A stretch of 64,000 nt of DNA from Caldilineaceae bacterium bin5 (GTDB lineage Bacteria > Chloroflexota > Anaerolineae > Caldilineales > Caldilineaceae), in the NCBI GenBank assembly GCA_002238445.1, contig MPML01000003.1, positions 186,001 through 250,000 of the forward strand. Reading direction: 5' to 3'. The translations under genes were made by a program, and so were the position numbers. The number at the start of each line of letters is the position of its first letter. The first letter of the stretch is position 1. Below, piece by piece: positions 45,551 through 52,778 of this stretch. Below the pieces are notes generated by a model, which worked only from the letters and a program-made list of their open reading frames with translations, did no database searches and was not told the origin of the DNA.

Positions 45551-46738
45551 TTACACCTCTTGCAGGATCGCGCCCAGCTTCGACACCGCCGCGGCCAACT
45601 CCTCTTTGCTGATCGTCAGCGGCGGCACGAACCGCAAAATCTTATCGCCCGCGCTCAGCAACAGCAGACCGGCTTCATACCCCTTCTCCATCAGCGGCCC
45701 GGCCTCGATATCCATTTCAATGCCTACGATCAGGCCTCTGCCCCGTATCTCAAGAATGTGAGGGCTGTTCAACTCGGCCAGCAACTCCATCAGGTACTCG
45801 CCCTTCTCCTTCACGTCGGCCAGAAACTCCGGATTCGACACCCGGTTCACCACCGTCGAAGCCACATGCGTGGTGAAAGGGTTGCCGGCAAAAGTGCTGG
45901 CATGATCGCCGGCATGGATCGTATCCGCCACCTTCTGTTTCATCATGATCGCGCCAATCGGCAGGCCGCCTGCCAGCGGCTTGGCCGCGCTCATCAGATC
46001 CGGCTCAACGCCATAGCCCTGATAGGCCCACAGATCGCCGCTGCGCCCCAGCCCGCACTGCACCTCGTCGAAGATCAGGAGCGCGCCGTATTCGTCCGCC
46101 AGCGCCCGCAACCCCTCCAAAAACGCCGGTGTGGCCGGGTTAATACCGCCTTCGCCCTGAATCGGTTCGACGATAATCGCACACACTTTATCGCTCATCT
46201 GCGCACGCGCATCCTCCAGGTCGTTGAACGCGGCGAAGCGCACACCGGGCATCAGCGGCTCGAACGGCTGCTGATACTTCTCACGCGGCGTGGCCGCCAG
46301 TGCCCCGAACAGCCGTCCGTGGAACGCGTCGCTGAAGGCCAGAATCTCATACTTGTCCTCGTGGCCGTGCTCGCGGGCGTAGCGGCGGGCAAACTTGAAC
46401 GCACCTTCGTTGGCGCTTGCCCCGCACAGGCAGAAATGCACCTTGTCGGCGAAGCTGGTCTCACACAGTTTCTTCGCCAGCTGCGTGTGCGGCTCGGTGT
46501 GATACAGGTTGCTGGTATGGTACATACCGGTGGACGCTGCCTCCTTGATCGCCTGGTCCACCTCGTCGTCGCTGTAACCGAGAACGTTCACCGCAATACC
46601 GGCCACCAGGTCCAGATAGGCCTTGCCCGTGCTGTCATACACCGTGCAGCCCTTGCCTTCCGTCAGCACAAATGGCGGCCGCCCGAATACACCAAGCACG
46701 TAATCCTTTTCGTCCTGAATAATTTCCGCTGCGTTCAC
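45551..46738 (-). CDS. argD: Acetylornithine aminotransferase
   Basis: Class III PLP aminotransferase converting N-acetylglutamate semialdehyde to N-acetylornithine (fourth step of arginine synthesis). 395 residues, with VEPIQGEGGI, LIFDEVQCGLGRSG and the PLP-lysine motif SAAKPLAGGLPIGA. The C-terminal RGRGLIVGIEMD is typical of ArgD. The frame opens at GTG 46777, but GTG 46738 has a perfect AGGAGG five bases upstream, so I take that start. A single ArgD may also serve lysine synthesis. Confidence 0.94.
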   Translation of the reverse strand: MNAAEIIQDEKDYVLGVFGRPPFVLTEGKGCTVYDSTGKAYLDLVAGIAVNVLGYSDDEVDQAIKEAASTGMYHTSNLYHTEPHTQLAKKLCETSFADKVHFCLCGASANEGAFKFARRYAREHGHEDKYEILAFSDAFHGRLFGALAATPREKYQQPFEPLMPGVRFAAFNDLEDARAQMSDKVCAIIVEPIQGEGGINPATPAFLEGLRALADEYGALLIFDEVQCGLGRSGDLWAYQGYGVEPDLMSAAKPLAGGLPIGAIMMKQKVADTIHAGDHASTFAGNPFTTHVASTVVNRVSNPEFLADVKEKGEYLMELLAELNSPHILEIRGRGLIVGIEMDIEAGPLMEKGYEAGLLLLSAGDKILRFVPPLTISKEELAAAVSKLGAILQEV

Positions 46739-46856
46739 TTTCTCCTCCTGAAGAGTCTTATATTTGTCGCTAACCACTCAGCCATCCGTCACCCAAACCG
46801 AGGCCAGCCAAGCGTTTTCTCACTATCCCTGCAGTTCCCCGCAGTTCCCTTGCCGT

Positions 46857-47678
46857 TCACCCAGCCGTCCCAATGATGCTGGTTCCCCCATCTTCCTGGA
46901 CACCGGCCAGATTAGTAATGACTGCTTGCGTTACACCACGCCTGACCGCGTCAACCGCGCTCCTGACCTTTGGCACCATGCCGCCGCTGATGCTTCCTTC
47001 AGCGATCCATTCTTCGCACTGGTCTGCCGTGATGCCCCGCACCACCCGCCCGGCGATCAAAACACCAGGCACATTGCTGATAAATATCAACTTGATCGCG
47101 CGCATCGCCGCCGCAATCGCCGCCGCAACATGATCCGCGTTTACGTTATAGCTGAGGCCATCGTAAGCCCCGACACTGATCGGGCTTATCACCGGCACGA
47201 TGCCTGCCTCCAGCAGAGTTGTCAGCAACCCTGTCTCAACGTCCTGCACCTCGCCGACACGCCCCAGGTCACCCAGCGGATGCCACATCTTTTCCACAAA
47301 GACCGTGCCGTCATCCACCCCGCTGATGCCGATGGCCCGCACATCCTCATTCACGCACCGGCGCACAATCCGCTTGTTCATCAGGCCGCTCAGCACCATC
47401 TCCGCTACATCCAGGCTGTCCTCATCCGTCACCCGCAGCCCCTCAATAAAGCGCGTCTCCAGCCCCAGCCGCTTCTGGAAATCGGCGATCGTCTTGCCGC
47501 CCCCATGCACGATAATCGGGCTCTTGCCGTCCCGCTGCAAACTCTTTACCGCCTGCACCAGGCCAAACAGAAAGGCCTCGTCGTCCAACTCATTTCCGCC
47601 GATCTTGAGGACGATGACATAGCGCCCCTCCTCCTCCAAGGGATCAGCGGGAAGCGCGTCAGAATCGCTCAGTTTCAT
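46857..47678 (-). CDS. argB: Acetylglutamate kinase
   Basis: Phosphorylates N-acetylglutamate (second step of arginine synthesis). 273 residues of the amino-acid kinase family. Phosphate-binding segments are VLKIGGNELDD and IIVHGGGKTIADFQKRLGL; NVNADHVAAAIAAAM and ISNVPGVL follow, with the nucleotide-site GGMVPKVRSAVDAVRRGV. It is often feedback-inhibited by arginine in arginine-sensitive forms; this cannot be told from the reading alone. I chose ATG 47678 because an upstream extension to 47738 has no similarity. Confidence 0.96.
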   Translation of the reverse strand: MKLSDSDALPADPLEEEGRYVIVLKIGGNELDDEAFLFGLVQAVKSLQRDGKSPIIVHGGGKTIADFQKRLGLETRFIEGLRVTDEDSLDVAEMVLSGLMNKRIVRRCVNEDVRAIGISGVDDGTVFVEKMWHPLGDLGRVGEVQDVETGLLTTLLEAGIVPVISPISVGAYDGLSYNVNADHVAAAIAAAMRAIKLIFISNVPGVLIAGRVVRGITADQCEEWIAEGSISGGMVPKVRSAVDAVRRGVTQAVITNLAGVQEDGGTSIIGTAG

Positions 47679-47753
47679 AGAGTTGCCTCGTACAATGTCT
47701 GGAACCCGGATGCTATGTACTACAAAAGTTCGGTACAATAACGCGCGCAGGCT

Positions 47754-48632
47754 TCACACAGCGCCCAGCGCACCCTTTCTCTGGCGCATCACCTCATATG
47801 CCAGCGCCGCCGCCGCCGCAGTCGTGCCCAAAGAAGGTTCGAAACCGTCCCTCTCGTATGGGACCTGCAAACTCAGGTCGGCCTGTCTTACAAACGAACG
47901 CGTAACGCCCCGTTTTTCCCCGCCAACCAACAAAAAGAGCGGACCGGTCAAATCTGCCTCATCCATCGGAACCGCGTTCTCCTTCTGGGCGCATGCCACC
48001 GTCAGCCCCCGCTCGCGGTAGAAGTCCGCCGCCTCTGTCACCGTCTCGGCAACCGCCATTGGCATCAGTTCGGACGCACCCGCCGAGGCCCGCGCCACCG
48101 TCGCCGCCGCGCTCATCCAATTGCGGGGCCGCAGCGCCACACCGTGCGCGCCCATCGCGTACAGCGCCCGCAGCGTCTGACCGAAGTTGAACGGATCTTC
48201 AATGCCGTCCAGCATCACCACAAAAGCCGGTCCACCGCCGCGCGGCAGCAACCCCTCCATCTGGTCAAACTGCCGTTGCCCCGCCTCCGCCGCGACCCCG
48301 CCGTGGGACTTCCCCTCAGTGATGGCGTCGATTTCCGCCGCGCACACCAGCTCAACCGGCACATCGGCCTCCCGCGCCCGGTGTTGCAGCCACCGCATCG
48401 CCCGGTCCTGCCGGTCCGCCCGCAGCAGCACACGGTGAACGGTACGATACGGCGAACGCAAGGCCGCCGCCACCGAGATCCTGCCCTCCAGGAAGGTGAC
48501 TGCTTCTCGCTCGCTCAACGCCTGGCCCGATTCCACTGGCTCGCGGCTTTCCCAGGGGCGTACATTTTGGCCGTGTCCACTGTTCCCGCTCTTGATAACA
48601 CCATGTTTAGGGCTGCGCGCAGTCTCCGGCAA
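47754..48632 (-). CDS. TrmH/SpoU-family RNA 2'-O-ribose methyltransferase (RlmB-like)
   Basis: 292 residues of the SPOUT class. An N-terminal RNA-binding domain (about 40-125) precedes motif 1 (LDGIEDPFNFGQTLRALYAMG) and motif 2 (LLVGGEKRGV). Motif 3 reads SLGTTAAAAALAYEV, where the usual Asn of SLNVS(V)A is a Gly, so activity or target may differ. It likely methylates a ribose in 23S rRNA or tRNA, or has become a binding protein only. It is placed between argC and argB and is probably co-transcribed. Confidence 0.82.
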   Translation of the reverse strand: MPETARSPKHGVIKSGNSGHGQNVRPWESREPVESGQALSEREAVTFLEGRISVAAALRSPYRTVHRVLLRADRQDRAMRWLQHRAREADVPVELVCAAEIDAITEGKSHGGVAAEAGQRQFDQMEGLLPRGGGPAFVVMLDGIEDPFNFGQTLRALYAMGAHGVALRPRNWMSAAATVARASAGASELMPMAVAETVTEAADFYRERGLTVACAQKENAVPMDEADLTGPLFLLVGGEKRGVTRSFVRQADLSLQVPYERDGFEPSLGTTAAAAALAYEVMRQRKGALGAV

Positions 48633-48659
48633 CTGAAACTCGACTACACAGACCGGCAG

Positions 48660-49694
48660 TTACTCCAATCCCGCCGTCTCGTCCAGCCCCACAGCAATGT
48701 TGTAGCTCTGGACTGCCTGCCCGCTGCCGCCCTTGATCAGATTGTCAATCGAAGCGCTGATGACAAACTCGCCGCCCTCCGGCAGCATCGGGTCCGCCGC
48801 TGTAATAGCGATTGCGCAGCGATTTGTGCCGACCGTGTGGGCCAGGCTGGCCTGCTCGCCGGCTGGCAACAGATGGATAAATGGCTCACCCTCGTAGTTC
48901 TCTTCGTAGAGTTCGCGGATACGCTCCTCTGTCACCCCGGCCGGCGCCTCCACGTACATCGTGCTCAGAATGCCCCGGTTGACCGGCAGAAGATGGGGCG
49001 TGAAAAGAAACCTGTGGTCGCGCCCCTCCCCGTTGGCCGCACCCAGCACCTGCTCCATTTCGGCGATATGCCGGTGTCGGTGGCCTACGCTGTATGCCGT
49101 TATGTTCTCGTTGGCCTCAACGAACTGGAAGGGCAGTGTCGTCTTGCGGCCGGCTCCCGAAATGCCGCTCTTGCTGTCGACAATAACCCGTTCGCCCAGC
49201 CAACCCGCCTTGGCCAGCGGATACAGGCCCAGATTGACGCTGGTGGGATAACAGCCGGGGCTGGCAATCAGCTGGGCCCCGCCCAGTTGGCTCCGGAACA
49301 GCTCGCACAGGCCGTAACGGGCCTCCGCGCACAGCTCCGGCGCGCTGTGCTCCACGCCGTACCACCGCTTATAGACGTCAACATCCTTCAGACGAAAGTC
49401 AGCGCTCAGGTCGATAACGCGCACGCCCGCACCATAAAAGCGTTTCACCGCCTCCATCGATTCCGCATGCGGCAGACACAGAAAGACAACATCCACCTCA
49501 TCCGTGCGCAAATAAGCATCCGCCAACGGGATCAGCGGGTAGTCCCAGGGCGTGCTGAATATCTGGTTGAAGCGCTTGCCCGCACTTCGCTCGCTCGTCA
49601 GCCAGCCCACCTCAAGCTCCGGATGCCGGTGAATCAAGGCGATCAGCTCATACCCGGTGTAGCCTGTTGCGCCGGCGATACCTGCTCTTTGCAT
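48660..49694 (-). CDS. argC: N-acetyl-gamma-glutamyl-phosphate reductase
   Basis: NADPH-dependent third step of arginine synthesis. 344 residues, with the Rossmann start AGIAGATGYTGYELIAL, the active-site cysteine in ASPGCYPTSVNLGL, and the substrate-site SGAGRK and HRHRHIAEMEQ. I chose ATG 49694, preceded by GAGAGAGGAG. It is the first gene of the operon argC, methylase, argB, argD, GNAT, carA. A putative arginine attenuator lies 570 bp upstream; the dispersed repeat at 49925-50245 lies between them. Confidence 0.96.
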   Translation of the reverse strand: MQRAGIAGATGYTGYELIALIHRHPELEVGWLTSERSAGKRFNQIFSTPWDYPLIPLADAYLRTDEVDVVFLCLPHAESMEAVKRFYGAGVRVIDLSADFRLKDVDVYKRWYGVEHSAPELCAEARYGLCELFRSQLGGAQLIASPGCYPTSVNLGLYPLAKAGWLGERVIVDSKSGISGAGRKTTLPFQFVEANENITAYSVGHRHRHIAEMEQVLGAANGEGRDHRFLFTPHLLPVNRGILSTMYVEAPAGVTEERIRELYEENYEGEPFIHLLPAGEQASLAHTVGTNRCAIAITAADPMLPEGGEFVISASIDNLIKGGSGQAVQSYNIAVGLDETAGLE

Positions 49695-50264
49695 CTCCTC
49701 TCTCCCTCTTCTCTCTCCCACACTGTGTGGTTGGCGCATCTCAGTCCGGTTTCTACCCAGAATGGGGTACAGATCGGGCTTCGACCTGCTCCTGAATGTA
49801 CACCAGACGCGCAGATTTGTTGAATTCACTACCGTATCGCTATGCCAGCCCGTTAGCAACTACGCAGCCATCGCCAATTCGCATCGATGTTTTTCTCTAC
49901 GCACTCCTCTATACGCTCTCTTTGCATATGGGCGGTCGGGCCTTCGGCCCTCCCTTGTGCAGGGGCTGCGCCCCCGCAACGCCCCCCTACAAAAACATGC
50001 CTCACCGACCGTGTGTACGCTTCCCCAGCATCGTGTCTGGCGAACGGAGTCTACTCCCTCACTTGCAGCTTCAGCCCACCGACCACTAACTGCCGGTGTT
50101 CCCCTGACGACCGGTGTTCCACTGAAAACTAAGAACTGAAAACTAAGAACTGCAGTCCCGGGCCGCCGCCAATCGATTACGCAATCAGATATCCTGAATG
50201 GCGGCCAGGACGACAGGCTGGCCAAGACAGACTCCCTATATTGCTCAGCAGATGCGCGCAACAT
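49695..50264. other. Leader region between attenuator terminator and argC, containing repeat copy 3
   Basis: 570 bp: 230 bp next to argC with no clear element, then the repeat 49925-50245. Without the repeat the attenuator terminator would lie about 250 bp from argC. No gene seen. Confidence 0.6.
49925..50245. repeat. Dispersed repeat, copy 3 (long)
   Basis: Shares the whole length of copy 2 (29376-29740) with scattered changes and a few indels, and its first 80 bp with copy 1 (7726). It includes the ACTGAAAACTAAGAACTG run (50118-50153). It begins in CATATGGGCGG, like copy 2. It carries no recognisable transposase. Confidence 0.87.
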
Positions 50265-50290
50265 AAAAAAAGCCCCCCGTCCGGGGAGCT
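50265..50290 (-). terminator. Intrinsic terminator of the arg leader
   Basis: On the minus strand an 8-bp stem, AGCTCCCC and GGGGGGCT (one G-T pair), with loop GGAC is followed by a run of seven T. It is a canonical Rho-independent terminator placed 66 bp after the leader peptide stop codon. Confidence 0.88.
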
Positions 50291-50355
50291 TTGCAATCGG
50301 CTGATTCCCGCTGAGGAAATTCGGCCCACGCACAAATGCCCAGACGGATGTCTGG

Positions 50356-50409
50356 TTATTGCCGGGGACGCCTCCTCAATTCGGTACTGCAGAAATTAGA
50401 CGGATTCAT
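50356..50409 (-). CDS. Putative arg leader peptide (17 residues)
   Basis: ATG at 50409, stop TAA ending at 50356; the peptide is MNPSNFCSTELRRRPRQ. Four of its last six residues are Arg, with codons AGG, AGG, CGT and CGG. A GAAGAAG weak ribosome site lies 6-7 bases upstream. It starts about 30 nt into the predicted transcript. Leader peptides rich in the end-product amino acid are the hallmark of ribosome-mediated attenuation in trp, his and leu operons. Confidence 0.62.
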   Translation of the reverse strand: MNPSNFCSTELRRRPRQ

Positions 50410-50446
50410 AATTTGCTTCTTCAGTGAAAAAACTGATCTGACCGAC

Positions 50447-50475
50447 AGTCTAGCACGCGGCCCTTAAGCTGTCAA
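50447..50475 (-). promoter_or_regulatory. Sigma-70 promoter of the arg leader
   Basis: On the minus strand TTGACA (50475-50470), a 17-bp spacer, then TAGACT (50452-50447). Predicted start near 50440. It sits 87 bp downstream of the OsmC-family stop codon, so the leader is transcribed separately from that gene. Confidence 0.78.
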
Positions 50476-50561
50476 GGGCAATTGCAGCCGAAACGCCTAC
50501 GAACTGCCGCTGCCGGCGAACTGGTCCTGTCACCGGTCGCGCGCCGCCAACACGCGCAAAT

Positions 50562-51035
50562 TCAGTCGAGATCGACCATACGCAGTTCAGTAGAAATGTC
50601 GATGCTGCCTTCAAGACTGCGCGCTACAGGGCAGAACTGGGCATGGAAACCGTGAACTCGTTCCGCGGTTTCCCGCTGCTCAGGCGCCACTTTCAAGGTA
50701 TAAGTGGTGTGAATCCGCTTGATCACCAGCACATTGCCGTCTTTTTCGATTTCAGCTTCCACGTCGGCTGACAGATAGCCGTCGCCCGCAGGTATTTTGC
50801 GCGCCTCCAGCGCGCCCCCGAAGGTGCCGGTCAGTCAGCCGCCCGCGGCCGCATTCACATAGTCGAGCGTCGTGGCATGCGGCTCGTGAATGTCGGTGTC
50901 CACGCCGTAATGTTCAGCAACCTCCGAATGGACACCGAACTTCGTATGCCCCTCCTCGGCCGGCAAAAACGCCCTGCGCAGCGGTCCTTTTACCCGCTCA
51001 ATACGCACTTTCGAACGATATGCGACATCTCCCAT
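50562..51035 (-). CDS. OsmC-family peroxiredoxin-like protein, probable selenoprotein (Sec67 at in-frame TGA)
   Basis: OsmC/Ohr-type thiol peroxidase of 157 residues. The frame from ATG 51035 (AGGAGAATTATA upstream) runs to 50562 with one in-frame TGA at 50837-50835, codon 67. Before it the protein reads TTLDYVNAAAGG and after it LTGTFGGALEARKIPAGDG; relatives have Cys at this point (GGCLTGTFGGALEAR). The second catalytic Cys is present at 135 (FCPVARSL). Right after the TGA, GCGCGC-TGGAG-GCGCGC forms a hairpin with its loop 26-30 nt downstream, as in bacterial SECIS elements. TGA ends many neighbouring genes, so it is not read as Trp. Alternatives are a nonsense mutation or a base error. Confidence 0.82.
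50801..50817 (-). promoter_or_regulatory. Candidate bacterial SECIS hairpin
   Basis: On the minus strand a six-base-pair GCGCGC stem encloses the five-base loop TGGAG, 20 to 36 nt after the UGA. Spacing and a G-containing small loop agree with known bacterial SECIS elements, which sit in the coding sequence just after the Sec codon. Confidence 0.6.
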
Positions 51036-51171
51036 TATAATTCTCCTCAATATGAAATCTTCAGATTCCCCGCCAAAGCAGGCCCTGCACACGCAGCCGG
51101 CAATTCAACGCCTACGCGCCTTCCTGACCATCAGGAACCATCACGGTGGAAATCTACAGCGGAATTCTGCA

Positions 51172-51219
51172 GATATCCACTGTAGTAGATATCCACCGTA
51201 GTAGATATCCATTGTAGAC
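51172..51219. repeat. Three direct 16-bp repeats
   Basis: GATATCCACTGTAGTA, GATATCCACCGTAGTA and GATATCCATTGTAGAC lie head to tail at 51172, 51188 and 51204. They are in the promoter region of the OsmC-family gene, 137 bp upstream of its start, and could be operator sites. The 16-bp period is about one and a half helical turns. Confidence 0.85.
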
Positions 51220-51352
51220 GCGGCGTTTTCAGACAGCAAATTGCCTCTCCATAGCAGTGGCCGCACCGACAAAGCGCCCGAAAGCAGTCTCCCGAGCCGC
51301 TAAAATGCGGCCCGATTTTGGACAATTCCTATCAGGAAAATCCGAAAGGGTA

Positions 51353-51381
51353 TTGAAATTGTGCAATCCGCGTGCTATACT
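51353..51381 (+). promoter_or_regulatory. Sigma-70 promoter for the methyltransferase gene
   Basis: TTGAAA (51353-51358), a 17-bp spacer, TATACT (51376-51381): five of six matches in each box. It gives a long 5' leader of about 190 nt containing the parS-like site. Confidence 0.72.
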
Positions 51382-51439
51382 GTACGAATGCGCGCGGGGC
51401 GCATGCTCTCTTACAGTTTTCGACACCTGAACCTGTGGA

Positions 51440-51455
51440 TGTTTCACATGAAACA
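51440..51455. promoter_or_regulatory. parS-like ParB-binding palindrome, second site
   Basis: TGTTTCACATGAAACA matches TGTTTCACGTGAAACA at 15 of 16 positions; the one difference is in the central CG. It lies in the untranslated leader of the methyltransferase gene, 12.8 kb from the first site. Confidence 0.55.
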
Positions 51456-51577
51456 TTCACGACTTCGTATCCGTCTTTATTATGTGGTGCGCCAGAATTG
51501 TATGGTGCGCCAGCAGTATTGCAGAACTGACGCATCTGTTTCCGTGCTGGATCCCTGAACGCCGTGGAGCGGCCCGC

Positions 51578-52555
51578 ATGTCGGCAAACAACCTGGCTGC
51601 TGTAAACTGCACTGCCATCGAAAAGCCGAATAACAAGACAGACGCCGCCGCGCCGGCCGGTGTCCCCGTGATCGATTACGAGGGCAGCGGCTATCGCCTG
51701 GACTTCTGGGAAGGCCAGGGACGCGAGTACGAAGATGCCGTCGAACGAATCGCGCTACAACGCCTCCTGCCCCCGCAGGGCCGCCGTATCGCCGAAATCG
51801 GGGCCGGGTTCGGCCGTCTCGCCGATCTCTACCTCGGCTACGATCAGATCGTGCTCTTCGACTACAGCCGCACAATGCTGGCCGACGCAGTGCGCAAATG
51901 GGGACACGACCCTCGCTTCGTCTTCGTCGCCGGCAATCTCTACCAGATGCCCCTCGCCGAAGGCTCGCTCGATACGCTCGTAATGGTGCGGGTGATGCAC
52001 CATCTGGCCAATGTGCCGGCCGCGCTCGCCCAGCTGCAGTCGCTTCTGCACCAAAGCAGTACAGCCGTACTCGAATATGCCAATAAGCGTAACCTGAAAG
52101 CGGTCCTGCGCTGGCTCACACGAAGACAACCCTGGTCCCCCTTTGACCCTGCGCCGCTGGAATTTGTCGCCATGAATTTCGACTTTCATCCCGGCTGGAT
52201 GGCCGCAAAATTGAATGACGCCGGCCTGCGCGTGGATGAACGCTTTGGAGCTTCCCATTTCCGGCTGCCGGCACTCAAGAATAACCTGCCGGCCCATAGG
52301 CTCGCCCGTCTGGACAGCCACCTGTTTCGCATCGGCGGCAAGTTCCCCCTTGCGCCCAGCATCTTCGTGCGTGCGACTGCCCCAGACACCGCCGAGCGGC
52401 CACAAAGTGAAGCCAGCCCGACTCAGCTTTTCCGTTGCCCGGCCTGCGCAACCTATCCTCTGGCTGCCATCGGCCCAACACAGCTGCAGTGCCCGTCCTG
52501 CACCCGCCAATATGGGCAAACGAACTGCATCTGGGATTTCAAATTGCCGGAGTAG
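51578..52555 (+). CDS. Class I SAM-dependent methyltransferase with C-terminal zinc ribbon
   Basis: 325 residues. SAM motif I is RRIAEIGAGFGRLADLY (near 70), followed by VLFDYSRTML and a motif IV-like DTLVMVRVMHHL. After about 200 residues of methyltransferase fold comes a Cys-rich ribbon, FRCPACATYPL...LQCPSCTRQYG (two CxxC knuckles). ATG 51578 has GGAG nine bases upstream; the longer open frame from 51482 is not supported. Substrate unknown; the ribbon suggests a nucleic acid or protein partner. Confidence 0.85.
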   Translation: MSANNLAAVNCTAIEKPNNKTDAAAPAGVPVIDYEGSGYRLDFWEGQGREYEDAVERIALQRLLPPQGRRIAEIGAGFGRLADLYLGYDQIVLFDYSRTMLADAVRKWGHDPRFVFVAGNLYQMPLAEGSLDTLVMVRVMHHLANVPAALAQLQSLLHQSSTAVLEYANKRNLKAVLRWLTRRQPWSPFDPAPLEFVAMNFDFHPGWMAAKLNDAGLRVDERFGASHFRLPALKNNLPAHRLARLDSHLFRIGGKFPLAPSIFVRATAPDTAERPQSEASPTQLFRCPACATYPLAAIGPTQLQCPSCTRQYGQTNCIWDFKLPE

Positions 52556-52778
52556 CCCCTTCGTACAATGACGTCGAAGCGGTGGTGCAGGAACCTTCCC
52601 CGCACGGTCTGACTGGATCGTCCTTGTCTCATTTGAGATTCGCGCTACGGAAGCGTTCCGACAACCTATGGTATGTTGACCACTACATGAACGTTGATGC
52701 GCGCCAACGCCAACGCTCGGCCGCTTCGTGCCCGGCCAGCCGCGAACAGCGCATGTCTATTCACAAAAAGAGGTGACG

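Larger units (their letters stand above)
50265..50440 (-). promoter_or_regulatory. Putative arginine attenuator (transcribed leader of the arg operon)
   Basis: A roughly 175-nt transcript with its own promoter, a leader peptide rich in Arg codons and a terminator, placed in the same direction as argC. Between peptide and terminator there are competing pairings: the Arg-codon segment UUGAGGA (50379-50373) can pair with UCCUCAG (50317-50311), and CCAGAC-AUCC-GUCUGG (50355-50340) forms a separate hairpin. Ribosome stalling at the Arg codons would alter the first pairing. The regulatory role is inference; an independent small RNA is the main alternative. Confidence 0.65.
51036..51577. other. Divergent regulatory region upstream of the OsmC-type and methyltransferase genes
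   Basis: 540 bp holding a palindrome TTCCTGA-CCA-TCAGGAA (51121-51137), three 16-bp direct repeats (51172-51219), a second TTCCT-ATC-AGGAA palindrome (51326-51338), a plus-strand promoter (51353-51381) and a parS-like site (51440-51455). No gene seen. Confidence 0.7.

Noticed and set aside
50265-50440. 6S RNA, SRP RNA, T-box or known riboswitch
   Set aside because: Length suits 6S RNA, but I find no closing stem or bubble pattern, no SRP GGAA/GCAGCC motif and no T-box AGGGUGG sequence; the leader peptide explains the element better.
51482-51577. Upstream extension of the methyltransferase to 51482
   Set aside because: Cys/Trp-rich, lies in the leader after the promoter and lacks a ribosome site; ATG 51578 has one.
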